Source of the DNA: Cyanobium sp. PCC 7001
Lineage (GTDB): Bacteria; Cyanobacteriota; Cyanobacteriia; PCC-6307; Cyanobiaceae
Direction: 5' to 3'
DNA length: 64,000 nt
Assembly (NCBI RefSeq): GCF_000155635.1
Contig: NZ_DS990556.1
Span: forward strand, 2,768,413-2,832,412
Below, piece by piece: positions 7,963-16,371 of this stretch (its first letter is position 1; each line of letters begins with the position of its first letter). Both the position numbers and the translations under genes were made by a program. The notes below the pieces were generated by a model. The model was not told where the DNA came from and did not search any database. It saw only the letters and a program-made list of their open reading frames with translations.

Positions 7963-8844
7963 ATGGAAACCCTGTTCGGTCTGCCGGCCCTGGTGGTGAT
8001 GGCGTTCCTCGGGGTGAACAGCATCAAGGTCACCAGTGGTGGTCAGTCGCGGCTGGTGGAGCGGCTCGGCAAGTACGACCGCCAGCTGCAGCCGGGTCTC
8101 TCCTTCGTGCTGCCGGTGGTGGAGAAGGTGGTGAGCCATGAATCCCTCAAGGAGCGGGTGCTCGACATTCCCCCGCAGCAGTGCATCACCCGCGACAACG
8201 TGTCGATCGAGGTGGATGCGGTGGTGTACTGGCAGCTGCTGGAGCACGCCCGCGCCTACTACGCCGTGGACAACCTGCAGGCGGCGATGGTGAACCTGGT
8301 GCTCACCCAGATCCGCGCCGAGATGGGCAAGCTCGACCTCGACCAGACCTTCACCACCCGCCAGGAGGTGAACGAGGCCCTGCTGCGCGAGCTGGATCAG
8401 GCCACCGACCCCTGGGGCGTGAAGGTGACCCGGGTGGAGCTGCGGGACATCCACCCTTCGGCCGGCGTGCAGCAGGCGATGGAGCAGCAGATGACCGCCG
8501 AGCGGGAGAAGCGGGCCGCCATCCTGCGGTCGGAGGGGGTGCGCGACAGCGAGCTCAATGCCGCCCGCGGCCGGGCCCAGGCGCTGCTGCTTCAGGCCGA
8601 GGCGGAGGCCAAGGAGCAGACCCTGCAGGCGGAGGCCAAGGCCGCGGCCGCCACCCGGCTGGCCGAGGCGATCGAGGCCAATCCCGCCGCGGCCGAAGCC
8701 CTGAGGCTGCTGCTGGCCAGTGAGTGGATGGCGATGGGCCAGGAGATGGCCCGGGCCCAGGGGGGCAGCGTGCTGATGGTGGACCCCCAGAGCCCGGCAT
8801 CGCTGCTGGCGGCCCTGAAGGGGCTGCAGAAGGGCCAGACTTGA
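7963..8844 (+). CDS. SPFH/Band 7 domain protein (stomatin/slipin-like)
   Basis: A 293-residue membrane-anchored scaffold of the prohibitin/stomatin superfamily. It has an N-terminal hydrophobic anchor (residues 4-18), a Band 7 core with SGGQSRLVERLGKYDRQLQPG, ERVLDIPPQQCITRDNVSIE and VDAVVYWQLLEHARAYYAV, then a long Ala/Glu-rich coiled coil (about residues 175-235). Proteins of this type form membrane microdomains and often partner with NfeD proteins, one of which is divergently encoded beside it. The ATG at 7963 starts METLFGLPALV and fits the family. Cyanobacterial members are implicated in stress and membrane quality control, but this is family knowledge, not visible here. Confidence 0.92.
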   Translation: METLFGLPALVVMAFLGVNSIKVTSGGQSRLVERLGKYDRQLQPGLSFVLPVVEKVVSHESLKERVLDIPPQQCITRDNVSIEVDAVVYWQLLEHARAYYAVDNLQAAMVNLVLTQIRAEMGKLDLDQTFTTRQEVNEALLRELDQATDPWGVKVTRVELRDIHPSAGVQQAMEQQMTAEREKRAAILRSEGVRDSELNAARGRAQALLLQAEAEAKEQTLQAEAKAAAATRLAEAIEANPAAAEALRLLLASEWMAMGQEMARAQGGSVLMVDPQSPASLLAALKGLQKGQT

Positions 8845-8914
8845 GCCGCTCGGCTCCTCAGACGGCTCCTCAAGCCCACCTCCCCGGCCCCCGCCTGGGG
8901 GCTTCAACGGGGCT

Positions 8915-9289
8915 TCAGGCCTGGGGCGGCAGGGGCGGCGGAGGCAGGGGCAGGGCGCTGCCTGCCTCCGCGTCCAGCCGCACCGCCGTGCCGACCGCGC
9001 ACACCATCAGCATCCCGCCCGACTGGCCCAGCACCTCGGTATCGAGCTGCAGGCCCACGACGGCGTCGGCGCCGAGCAGCTCGGCCCTGCGGGCCAGCTC
9101 CTCCATGGCCTCCTGGCGGGCCTGCTGGAGCGCCTTCTCGTAGGCCCGGGCCCGGCCGCCCACCACATCGCGCACCGAGGCGAGCAGGTCGCGAAAGATG
9201 TTGGCGCCCAGGATCGCCTCGCCGTGCACCGGACCCAGGTAGCGCTGGATGCTCCGGCCCTCGAGGCTGGGGGTGGTGGTGATCAGCAT
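8915..9289 (-). CDS. YbjQ/UPF0145 family protein
   Basis: A 124-residue protein of the YbjQ family (DUF74), which forms pentameric rings and has no established biochemical role. Diagnostic motifs are [19 protein letters not shown] at the N-terminus, [20 protein letters not shown], and [20 protein letters not shown]. The last 20 residues are a Pro/Leu-rich tail not typical of the core family. The ATG at 9289 overlaps the trmD stop by seven bases, so the gene probably continues the era-lyase-trmD transcription unit. A longer in-frame ORF upstream only reads antisense-like GC-rich sequence and was rejected. Confidence 0.87.
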   Translation of the reverse strand: MLITTTPSLEGRSIQRYLGPVHGEAILGANIFRDLLASVRDVVGGRARAYEKALQQARQEAMEELARRAELLGADAVVGLQLDTEVLGQSGGMLMVCAVGTAVRLDAEAGSALPLPPPPLPPQA

Positions 9290-10014
9290 GGTGGGGGACT
9301 GCCTGCAGATGGGCCAGCCTCCTGCTCCCCCTGCCAGCGGGCGTAGAGATCCGGGCGACGTTCGGCGGTGCGCTGCCGCTGCTGCTCCTGGCGCCAGCGG
9401 GCCACGGCGCCGTGGTCGCCGCTGCGCAGCACGGCCGGCACCTCCAGGCCCCGGAAGCTGGCCGGCCGGGTGTAGTGGGGATGCTCCAGCAGCAGGGTGC
9501 TGTGGCTCTCCTCCTGAAGGCATGCCGCGGTGCCCACCGTGCCCGGCAGCAGCCGCACCACGCCGTTGATGATCACGGCGGCCGGCAGCTCGCCTCCGGT
9601 GAGCACGAAGTCACCGATCGACACCTCCTCGTCGGCCAGGGAGCGGATGCGTTCATCGAAGCCCTCGTAGTGGCCGCAGAGGAACACCAGCTGGTCGGCC
9701 TCGCTGGCCCAGCGGCGCAGGTCGGCCTGGCGCAGTGGTTGCCCCTGGGGGCTCATCAGCAGCACCCGGCGCCTGGGCAGCACCGGAATCGCCTCCACCG
9801 CGGCGAACACCGGCTCGGGCTTGAGCACCATGCCGGCGCCGCCGCCATAGGGCTGGTCATCCACCTTGCGGTAGCGGTCTGTGGCGTGATCGCGGGGATT
9901 GTGCACATGCAGCTCGGCGATGCCGGCGGCGAAGGCACGCCCGATCACCCCAAGGCTCAGCAGCGGGGTGAAGGCCTCGGGCGTGAGGCTCACCACGTCC
10001 AGCCGCATGGCCAT
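9283..10014 (-). CDS. trmD: tRNA (guanine-37-N1)-methyltransferase
   Basis: TrmD methylates N1 of guanine 37 next to the anticodon, preventing frameshifts. The 243-residue product has all SPOUT motifs: [57 protein letters not shown] and the knot segment [17 protein letters not shown]. Its stop overlaps the YbjQ-like gene by seven bases. Its ATG overlaps the TGA of the bilin lyase gene (TGATG). The C-terminal tail after [12 protein letters not shown] is short and variable, as in relatives. Confidence 0.97.
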   Translation of the reverse strand: MAMRLDVVSLTPEAFTPLLSLGVIGRAFAAGIAELHVHNPRDHATDRYRKVDDQPYGGGAGMVLKPEPVFAAVEAIPVLPRRRVLLMSPQGQPLRQADLRRWASEADQLVFLCGHYEGFDERIRSLADEEVSIGDFVLTGGELPAAVIINGVVRLLPGTVGTAACLQEESHSTLLLEHPHYTRPASFRGLEVPAVLRSGDHGAVARWRQEQQRQRTAERRPDLYARWQGEQEAGPSAGSPPPC

Positions 10015-10583
10015 CAGCTGCCGGTGGCGGGGCGACTCACCCGGCGGATCTCGGAGCTGAAGCTGGCCCGTCCCGGGCTGCCGTCGCCCTGCCGCTCCAC
10101 CGTGCTGCGCAGCCGCAGGTTGGGCTTGGTGAACCAGATGCGCTCCCGCACCTCGCGGCCCTCCTGCTCGAGCCGCAGTTCAAGGCTCCCGTCGGGCCAG
10201 AGCTCCCAGTCGCCCTCCAGGGGTGCGGCCCCGGCCGGGGTGCCGGCCTCACCGCTGGAAAAGCGCCCATCCGGGCGGAAGTGAAGATCCCGCTGGGGAC
10301 TGTTTTTGGGGCCCACCCGCAGGCCACCGGGGCCGTGGCCGCCGGCGGGTTCCAGGAAGGTCACCAGCAGCTCGCCCCGCTCGCTGCTGTGCCATTCGTC
10401 GCCCTGGACTGTTTCGTCGCTCTGGGCTGTTTCGTCGCCTAGGGCCGTGCCGTCCTCGCCCCCGTTGGCTTGCGCCTCGATCGCCCCCAGGGCGAATTCG
10501 CTGCGCAGACTCATCCACTCCCCGGCGCAGAAGCGCAGGAAGGCCCCGATCTCCTCGGGCGGAAAGGCAGGAGTGTCGCTCAT
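10014..10583 (-). CDS. CpcS/CpeS family phycobiliprotein lyase
   Basis: CpcS/CpeS lyases are lipocalin-like proteins that attach bilin chromophores to specific cysteines of phycobiliproteins. Family features are IGAFLRFCAGEWMSLRSEFAL near residue 12, GELLVTF, LHFRPDGRF, GDWELWPDGSLEL and the strong C-terminal pattern ERIWFTKPNLRLRSTV. The 189-residue length is typical. Residues about 35-60 are a low-complexity insertion with repeated GDETAQ, SDETVQ, GDEW units. The DNA there is a near-perfect 18-base tandem repeat, suggesting a slippage expansion. The gene sits between era and trmD, not in a phycobilisome cluster. Whether it is CpcS-, CpeS- or CpeU-type cannot be decided. Confidence 0.82.
   Translation of the reverse strand: MSDTPAFPPEEIGAFLRFCAGEWMSLRSEFALGAIEAQANGGEDGTALGDETAQSDETVQGDEWHSSERGELLVTFLEPAGGHGPGGLRVGPKNSPQRDLHFRPDGRFSSGEAGTPAGAAPLEGDWELWPDGSLELRLEQEGREVRERIWFTKPNLRLRSTVERQGDGSPGRASFSSEIRRVSRPATGS
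10391..10455. repeat. 18-base tandem repeat inside the bilin lyase gene
   Basis: Units resembling CTGGACTGTTTCGTCGCT recur in tandem (about three copies, the last diverged) and encode the repeated acidic hexapeptides of the lyase insertion. The region is outside the conserved barrel strands. Confidence 0.6.
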
Positions 10584-10621
10584 GGGGCCATTCTCTCAGC
10601 CGCCTGGCTCAGTCGCCTCCC

Positions 10622-11683
10622 TCAATCGCCCCTGTAGCCCAGCTCGGCCAGGCGGGCGGCGCTGCGGCGCCAGCCCGGCACCACTTTCACGAACAGCTCC
10701 AGATACACCGGCCCGGAGAACACCTTCTCCATCTGCAGGCGGGCACCCTGGCCGATCGTCTTCAGCATCCGTCCGCCCTTGCCGATCAGGATGCCTTTCT
10801 GGCTGGAGCGCTCCACCAGCACGGTGGCCAGCACGGCCGTGCGGGGGCCGTCCTCCACCACCCGGTCGATGCTCACGGCCACCGAGTGGGGCACTTCCTC
10901 GCGGGTGTGGCTGAGCACCTGCTCGCGGATCAGTTCCGCCATCAGCAGCTGCTCGGGCTGATCGCTCACCGCATCGGCCGGGTAGAGGTGGGGGCCCGGC
11001 GGCAGGTCGCTGCTCAGGGCCTCCACCAGTTCGGCGGTGCCCTCGCCGGTGAGGGCACTCACCGGGTGGAGGGGCCAGTCCAGGGGTTCGCTTCGCTCCG
11101 GCATGGCGACATCGCCCCGACCGCCCAGCAGGTCGCGGTAGCTCTGGGCCAGGGCCGCCGCCTGATCGCCAGACACCAGATCGTGCTTGTTGAGGGCCAC
11201 GTGCACCGGGGCGCGGCAGTGGCGCAGCAGTTCGACGATGAAGCCATCGCCGCGGCCGGCCCTCTGGCTGCCGTCCACCAGCAGCAGCACCACGTCCACC
11301 TCGCCGATGGCGCCGCGGGCCGTCTTCACCAGCCGCTCGCCGAGCAGGTGGTGGGGCTTGTGGATGCCCGGCGTGTCGAGCAGCACCAGCTGGGCCGTGG
11401 GCGTGGTGAGGATGGCCCGCAGCCGGTTGCGGGTGGTCTGGGCCACCGGGGAGGTGATGGCCACCTTCTGGCCCACCAGCTGGTTGAGCAGGGTGGACTT
11501 GCCCACGTTCGGCCGACCGATCAGGGCCACGAAGCCGGAGCGGAACGCTGCAGCGGCTGGGTTGTCGCCGAGCAGGCGGGCCGATTCGGCCGGATCGGGA
11601 ACGGGCAGCAGCACCCCCTCCCCAGCCCGCTCGGCGGCGGGCTCGTCGGAACGGGAGTTGGCGGGTGGCTCGGTTGACTGCAT
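10622..11683 (-). CDS. era: GTPase Era
   Basis: Era is a GTPase that binds the 3' end of 16S rRNA and helps 30S subunit maturation. It shows G1 GRPNVGKS (residues 56-63), G3 DTPGIHKPHHLLG, G4 NKHD, and a C-terminal KH domain with LIGKGGRMLKTIGQGAR and the ending ELGYRGD. The length is 353 residues against about 300 for most Era proteins. The excess is a low-complexity N-terminal extension of about 45 residues rich in Pro, Ala and Glu. A later start inside this extension cannot be excluded. It is probably first in a minus-strand unit with the lyase, trmD and the ybjQ-like gene. Confidence 0.95.
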   Translation of the reverse strand: MQSTEPPANSRSDEPAAERAGEGVLLPVPDPAESARLLGDNPAAAAFRSGFVALIGRPNVGKSTLLNQLVGQKVAITSPVAQTTRNRLRAILTTPTAQLVLLDTPGIHKPHHLLGERLVKTARGAIGEVDVVLLLVDGSQRAGRGDGFIVELLRHCRAPVHVALNKHDLVSGDQAAALAQSYRDLLGGRGDVAMPERSEPLDWPLHPVSALTGEGTAELVEALSSDLPPGPHLYPADAVSDQPEQLLMAELIREQVLSHTREEVPHSVAVSIDRVVEDGPRTAVLATVLVERSSQKGILIGKGGRMLKTIGQGARLQMEKVFSGPVYLELFVKVVPGWRRSAARLAELGYRGD

Positions 11684-11775
11684 GGGGTCCAGATTGTCAG
11701 CCCCTGGCCGTTGGGGGCCGCCGGGTCCATAACCTCTAGGGCAGCGTGTCCTTTCTTCTCCCCAGTCCCGGCGCC

Positions 11776-12303
11776 ATGACCACCACGCCCCTTGAGCCCA
11801 CCTTCCAGCAGGCCATGGAGATCACGGCCCAGTGGCTGGGGTTGTGGGAGAACGGCGAGCTCAGCGACGAGGTGCTGGCGGATCGGGTGGCGGAACTGGT
11901 GGCCGCCCGCGATGGGGCCCGGGGCTTCTTCGTGGTGAGCCTTGCCGGCGACTGCCCGCTGATGGACCGGCTGCCCGAGCCGCTGGTGCTGCAGCTGCGG
12001 GCGGCCGGCGAGGGGGTGGTGGATCTCTCGGCCCGCAACCTGGCCATGAGCACGGCCATGGCCCTGCACCATGGCCGTGGTGGCGATGCGGCCCAGCAGA
12101 GCGCCTCGGAGCGGGTGGCCAGCCGCTGCACCGAACTGCTGCGCCTGCTCGATCCCCATGCGGTGAAGCAGCGGCTGGAAGTCCTCCTGGCCGCCGCCGG
12201 CCGTGGCGAGGGGGAGGATGTGGCGTTTCTCGATCGCTGGGGGTACGACGCCGACCAGCGCCGGGCGATCGCTGCGGCGGTGGAGGCGGTGGCGGAAGGC
12301 TGA
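11776..12303 (+). CDS. Conserved hypothetical protein, picocyanobacterial type
   Basis: I do not recognise a named family. The 175-residue product is soluble and mostly helical by composition. It begins MTTTPLEPTFQQAMEITAQW, has an acidic amphipathic N-terminal third (LWENGELSDEVLADRVAELV), a central GFFVVSLAGDCPLMDRLP and a C-terminal helix-rich part ending in AAVEAVAEG. The ATG at 11776 was chosen over one at 11746 because the intervening residues look like leader sequence. It is divergent from era and faces the BI-1-like gene. Coding character is convincing, but the function is unknown. Confidence 0.7.
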   Translation: MTTTPLEPTFQQAMEITAQWLGLWENGELSDEVLADRVAELVAARDGARGFFVVSLAGDCPLMDRLPEPLVLQLRAAGEGVVDLSARNLAMSTAMALHHGRGGDAAQQSASERVASRCTELLRLLDPHAVKQRLEVLLAAAGRGEGEDVAFLDRWGYDADQRRAIAAAVEAVAEG

Positions 12304-12342
12304 GGTTCCGAGCGGCTGCTCGGGCTGCCGCGGTCACCCATG

Positions 12343-12365
12343 AAAAAAGCGCCCCGGAGGGCGCT
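12343..12365 (-). terminator. Rho-independent terminator of the BI-1-like gene
   Basis: On the minus strand AGCGCCC-TCCG-GGGCGCT forms a 7-bp GC stem with a four-base loop, followed by a run of six U residues. It lies 43 bases after the stop of the gene ending at 12409. Confidence 0.85.
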
Positions 12366-12408
12366 GATGCACGGGTGCCGGCTGAGGCCAGGCCGCAATG
12401 GTCAGTCG

Positions 12409-13170
12409 TCAGTCGCGACGACCACCGCCCTGCAGGGCGATGATCAGGCGCAGGATGAAGATGAACAGGTTGATGTACGTGAGGTACATCCCCAGGGCTC
12501 CGGCCAGGTACTGGTCGTCGCTGTAGGTGCGGGGCATCGTGTAGAAGTCCACGAAGGCGGCACCGATGAACAGCACGGTGCCGAAGCCGGCGATCAGCAG
12601 CTCGAAGCCGTTGCCGCCGAACATGCCAGGCACGAACAGGCTGCCCACGATCTGCACCACCATGGCGATCAGCAGGCCGACGATCCCCAGACCCACCACG
12701 CCGGTGAGGGCCTGACCGACGCTGTCGCTCATGCGGCGGCCGGTGAACGACGCCACCACGAAGGTGATGCCCGTGGCCAGGGTGGCGGTGCCGATGGCGC
12801 CGACACCCGCCACGCTGAGGGCGTAGGCCACGATGCCGCTGAGGGTGAAGCCGGTGATCAGGCTGTAGGCGGCGAGCAGGGGCAGCGCAGTGCTGTTGTT
12901 CCCCTTGCTGGCCACGTTCTGGGCCACGAAGAAGAGGATGAAGTTGCCGATCAGGGCCACCCAGAACAGGGGCATGAACAGCCCGGGGCTGCTGGCCATG
13001 AGGGTGAGGCCGCCCAGCACGCCGCCGGCGGTGAGCACCATGCCTCCACCCACGTAGGGCAGGGCCTTGTTGACCACGTTGGGCCCCACGAGGGCGCTGG
13101 ATTGCGCCTCGCGGATGGCCTCCTGAAAATTGCTGCTGGCCGGCATGGCGCACCAGGTTTCGAACTCCAT
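12409..13170 (-). CDS. Bax inhibitor-1/YccA family membrane protein
   Basis: The 253-residue product is an integral membrane protein with about seven hydrophobic helices starting near residue 40. The BI-1/YccA signature appears in YSLITGFTLSGIVAYALS, TGITFVVASFTGRR and the C-terminal AAFVDFYTMPRTYSDDQY, which carries the conserved acidic residues; in bacterial homologues these gate a pH-sensitive calcium leak. Function in cyanobacteria is not established. Start is ATG (MEFETWCAMP). The gene ends at a clear intrinsic terminator, so it is a single-gene or last-gene unit. Confidence 0.88.
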   Translation of the reverse strand: MEFETWCAMPASSNFQEAIREAQSSALVGPNVVNKALPYVGGGMVLTAGGVLGGLTLMASSPGLFMPLFWVALIGNFILFFVAQNVASKGNNSTALPLLAAYSLITGFTLSGIVAYALSVAGVGAIGTATLATGITFVVASFTGRRMSDSVGQALTGVVGLGIVGLLIAMVVQIVGSLFVPGMFGGNGFELLIAGFGTVLFIGAAFVDFYTMPRTYSDDQYLAGALGMYLTYINLFIFILRLIIALQGGGRRD

Positions 13171-13204
13171 CCATCCTGCCAGTGGCGGAGGGGGCCTGAC
13201 AGAG

Positions 13205-13223
13205 CCTCAGGGCCCGCCTGAGG
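13205..13223. other. GC-rich hairpin between phoH and the BI-1-like gene
   Basis: CCTCAGG-GCCCG-CCTGAGG can form a perfect 7-bp stem. There is no U run on either strand, so it is not called a terminator. It lies 35 bases upstream of the BI-1-like start codon and could affect its leader mRNA. Confidence 0.4.
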
Positions 13224-13280
13224 TGCGGATCTCCCCCTGGGAACCGGCGGCTCACGGCCTGGGGATCCGCTCGCCCCTGC

Positions 13281-14285
13281 TCAGGGGCGCCTGGGCTGGC
13301 GGCGGGCGTCCCGCTGGGCATAGGCGGTGACCAGGCGCTGCACCAGGGGATGGCGCACCACGTCGGCGGCGCTCAGCCGGCAGATGGCCACCCCTTCCAC
13401 GCCTTCCAGCACTTCGGCGGCTTCGTTGAGGCCGCTGGTGACACCGGGGGGCAGATCCAGCTGGGTGGGATCCCCGGTGACCACCATCCGGGAGTTTTCG
13501 CCGAGCCGGGTGAGCACCATCCGCATCTGGGCGCTGGTGGTGTTCTGGGCCTCATCCAGGATCACGAAGGCGTCCGCCAGCGTGCGGCCCCGCATGTACG
13601 CCAGCGGCGCCACCTCGATCACCCCCTTCTCCAGCAGGGCGGAGGTGCGCTCAGCCCCCAGCAGGGCGTGCAGGGCGTCGTAGAGGGGGCGCAGGTAGGG
13701 ATCCACCTTCTGCTGCAGATCGCCGGGAAGGAAGCCGAGCCGCTCGCCGGCTTCCACGGCGGGCCGGGTCAGGATCAGCCGCTGCACCTTGCGTTCATTC
13801 AGCATCCGCACCGCCAGCACCGTGGCCAGGAAGGTCTTGCCGGTGCCGGCCGGTCCGAGCGCCAGGGTGAGGTCGTGGCGCTCCATGGCCTCCACGTAGG
13901 TCTTCTGGCGCAGGGTGCGGGGCCGCAGCAGCTGGCCGCTCTGGCTGCGGGCCAGCACGTGCTCACCGAGGGCGCGGTGCTCCTCGCCCCGGTCGGTGTC
14001 GAGGGCCTGGAGCGCGGTCTGCAGGTCCACCGGTCCGATGGCCTGGCCCTGGTCCCACAGGGGCCTGAGCATTTCCACCAGCGCCGTGGCGCGCTGCAGC
14101 TGGCGTGGGCGGGCGGCGATCCAGAGGTCGAGTCCCCGCAGGACCAGGGAGGCACCGGTGAGGGCCTCCACCTGGCGCAGAGTGGCTTCGGCCGGGCCGG
14201 CCAGGGCCAGCGCGGCGGCGGAGTTGGGCAGGGCGATGGAGGTGCTGCTGCGCCCTCCAGGGTCCGCGGTGGCGCTGGAGCTCAA
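13281..14285 (-). CDS. phoH: PhoH family ATPase
   Basis: PhoH-like proteins are cytoplasmic ATPases related to the helicase domain of superfamily 1 and linked to RNA metabolism. Key motifs in the 334-residue product are Walker [15 protein letters not shown] (about residue 135), [20 protein letters not shown], Walker [14 protein letters not shown], and [20 protein letters not shown]. The start appears to be TTG at 14285, overlapping the rpsP stop (TTGA), which indicates translational coupling to the S16 gene. The order ffh-rpsP-phoH on this strand suggests a co-transcribed translation-related set. Confidence 0.93.
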   Translation of the reverse strand: MSSSATADPGGRSSTSIALPNSAAALALAGPAEATLRQVEALTGASLVLRGLDLWIAARPRQLQRATALVEMLRPLWDQGQAIGPVDLQTALQALDTDRGEEHRALGEHVLARSQSGQLLRPRTLRQKTYVEAMERHDLTLALGPAGTGKTFLATVLAVRMLNERKVQRLILTRPAVEAGERLGFLPGDLQQKVDPYLRPLYDALHALLGAERTSALLEKGVIEVAPLAYMRGRTLADAFVILDEAQNTTSAQMRMVLTRLGENSRMVVTGDPTQLDLPPGVTSGLNEAAEVLEGVEGVAICRLSAADVVRHPLVQRLVTAYAQRDARRQPRRP

Positions 14286-14692
14286 GCCTCGGCAGCGGGC
14301 TCGGCGGCCGCAGCCTCCTCAGCCGCCTTGCTCGCTGCAGCTTCAGCCTCAGCGGCGGCCTTGGCCTGGGCCGCTTCCCTGGCCGCCTGCTTGGCGGCAG
14401 CGTCGCGGGCCGCGGCCTGCTTGGCCTGACCTGCCGTCACCGAGGCGCGCACGGTCTTCTCCACCAGGCCACCCCGCTCGAGCAGGGTGAGCACCGTGTC
14501 GGTGGGCTGGGCGCCCTGGGCCAGCCGGGCACGGATGGCCTCGGTGTTCAGCCGCGTTTCCTTGGTGCGGGGGTTGTAGAAGCCCAGCTCCTCGAGCGGA
14601 CGCCCATCCCGGCGGGAGGTGCTGTTGGTGGCCACCAGGCGGAAGCTCGCTTCCCGCTTCTTGCCGAACCGCTTCAGGCGGAGCTTGATCAT
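14282..14692 (-). CDS. rpsP: 30S ribosomal protein S16
   Basis: S16 binds 16S rRNA early in 30S assembly. The first 80 residues are canonical: [37 protein letters not shown] and [16 protein letters not shown]. They are followed by a long Ala/Glu/Lys-rich C-terminal tail (about residues 85-136), giving 136 residues in total against about 82-90 in most bacteria. Such Ala-rich tails occur in high-GC picocyanobacteria. The ATG at 14692 was chosen because upstream residues are unrelated. The stop overlaps the phoH TTG start by four bases. Confidence 0.96.
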   Translation of the reverse strand: MIKLRLKRFGKKREASFRLVATNSTSRRDGRPLEELGFYNPRTKETRLNTEAIRARLAQGAQPTDTVLTLLERGGLVEKTVRASVTAGQAKQAAARDAAAKQAAREAAQAKAAAEAEAAASKAAEEAAAAEPAAEA

Positions 14693-14794
14693 CGTGGCTG
14701 TGCCGTTAGGTGTCCAAACAACCAATGTACCTGCTGGGGTACAGGCTCGGGTTCGGAGGTCGGCATCCAGGGGTCACCATCCAGAGCTTGCCAG

Positions 14795-16279
14795 TCAGAG
14801 CTCGCCGAAGCCCTTCCGCTTCTTGGGCGGCCTGTTGGCCTTGCGGCTTCCACCACCGCGGCCGCCAGCGCCCGCCGGACCGCCCATCCCCGGCATGCCG
14901 GGAAAGCCGCCCATGCCGGGGAATCCGCCGCCCATCCCGGGCATGCCCCCCATCCCGGGCATCCCCGGCATGCCGCCGCCTTTGGTCATCTGCTGCATGA
15001 AGCCCCGCATGCGCTGAAAATCGGCCAGCACCTTGTCCACCTCGGCGGGGGTGTGGCCGCTCCCCTTGGCGATGCGGCGCCGTCGCGACGGCATCAAAGC
15101 CAGCAGGTCGGGATTCTCCCGCTCGGCGGCGGTCATCGAGCTGATCATCGACTCGATCTTTCCGAGCTGCTGCTCCCCCTGCTTGAGCATGCCGTCGTCG
15201 ATCTTGTTCATCCCCGGGATCATCTTCATCAGGCCCCCCAGGGACCCCATCCGCTTGATCAGCCGCATCTGCTGCACGAAGTCGGAGAAGTCGAAGCTGG
15301 CCTCCTGAAGCTTCTGCTGCATCCGCGCCACATCGGCCAGCTCCACCTCCTTCTGCGCCTTCTCCACCAGCGTGAGCACATCGCCCATGCCGAGGATGCG
15401 GCTGGCCATCCGCTCGGGGTGGAACGGCTGCAGCGCTTCCACCTTCTCGCCGGTGCCGATGAACTTGATCGGGGCGCCGCTCACCTTGCGGATGGAGAGG
15501 GCGGCGCCACCGCGGGAGTCGCCGTCGAGCTTGGTGAGCACGGCGCCGGTGATGCCCACCTGCTCGTGGAAGGCACGGGTGAGTTCGGCGGCCTCCTGGC
15601 CGATCATCGAATCCACCACCAGCAGCACCTCATCGGGCTGCACGGCCTCCCGGATCCGCACCATCTCCTCCATCATCGAGGTGTCGATCTGGAGCCGGCC
15701 GGCGGTGTCCACCAGCACCGTGTCGAAGCCCTCCTCCCGGGCTTTCTCCACTCCGGCGGCGGCGATGTCCTCCGGTCTGGCTTCGGTGCCGAGGCTGAAC
15801 ACCTCCACTCCGATCTGCCCTCCCAGAGTCCTGAGCTGCTCGATGGCCGCCGGCCGGTAGACGTCGGCCCCCACCAGCAGGGCCCGGCGGCCCTGTTCCT
15901 TGAGATGGAGGCCCAGCTTGGCGGTGGCGGTGGTCTTGCCGGCGCCCTGCAGGCCGGCCATCAGCACCACCGAGGGCTCGCCGGGCTTGCCCCCCGCCGC
16001 CAGCGGCGCGTTCTCGCCCCCCATGGTGTCGACGAGCTGCTCATGCACCACCTGGATGAACTTCTGATCCGGGCTGATGCCACGCACCACCTCGGCGCCG
16101 ACGGCCTTGCGGCGCACCTCGTCCACGAAGTCCTTCACCACCGGCAGGCTCACGTCCGCCTCCAGAAGGGCCCGGCGCACATCCTTCAGGGCGCCTTCGA
16201 CATTGCTCTCGCTGATCGCCCCCTGGCCGCGCAGGTTCTTGACGGCGTCTTCAAACCGCTGGGAAAGCTCGTCGAACAT
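14795..16279 (-). CDS. ffh: Signal recognition particle protein Ffh
   Basis: Ffh (SRP54) is the GTPase that, with 4.5S RNA, targets nascent membrane proteins to the translocon, and in cyanobacteria towards thylakoids as well. The NG domain has the P-loop LMAGLQGAGKTTATAKL (about residues 104-120), DTAGRLQID and LTKLDGDSRGGAALS. The M domain has RMGSLGGLMKMIPGM and SRRRRIAKGSG, which binds SRP RNA. Residues about 440-475 are a run of Gly-Met-Pro repeats (GMPGMPGMGGMPGMGGG), longer than usual, before the basic end RPPKKRKGFGEL. Total length is 494. Confidence 0.97.
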   Translation of the reverse strand: MFDELSQRFEDAVKNLRGQGAISESNVEGALKDVRRALLEADVSLPVVKDFVDEVRRKAVGAEVVRGISPDQKFIQVVHEQLVDTMGGENAPLAAGGKPGEPSVVLMAGLQGAGKTTATAKLGLHLKEQGRRALLVGADVYRPAAIEQLRTLGGQIGVEVFSLGTEARPEDIAAAGVEKAREEGFDTVLVDTAGRLQIDTSMMEEMVRIREAVQPDEVLLVVDSMIGQEAAELTRAFHEQVGITGAVLTKLDGDSRGGAALSIRKVSGAPIKFIGTGEKVEALQPFHPERMASRILGMGDVLTLVEKAQKEVELADVARMQQKLQEASFDFSDFVQQMRLIKRMGSLGGLMKMIPGMNKIDDGMLKQGEQQLGKIESMISSMTAAERENPDLLALMPSRRRRIAKGSGHTPAEVDKVLADFQRMRGFMQQMTKGGGMPGMPGMGGMPGMGGGFPGMGGFPGMPGMGGPAGAGGRGGGSRKANRPPKKRKGFGEL

Positions 16280-16371
16280 CGCGGTGGGGGCGCAGGGGAG
16301 GGTGGGGCGGCGGTGGCCGCAGCCCCGGATCGTAAAAACCCGCGCCGCCGGGGGAGTGGCTGGGGAGAGGA

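Noticed and set aside
14726..14743. 6-bp hairpin TGTACC/GGTACA upstream of rpsP
   Set aside because: Short and of low stability; may be chance.
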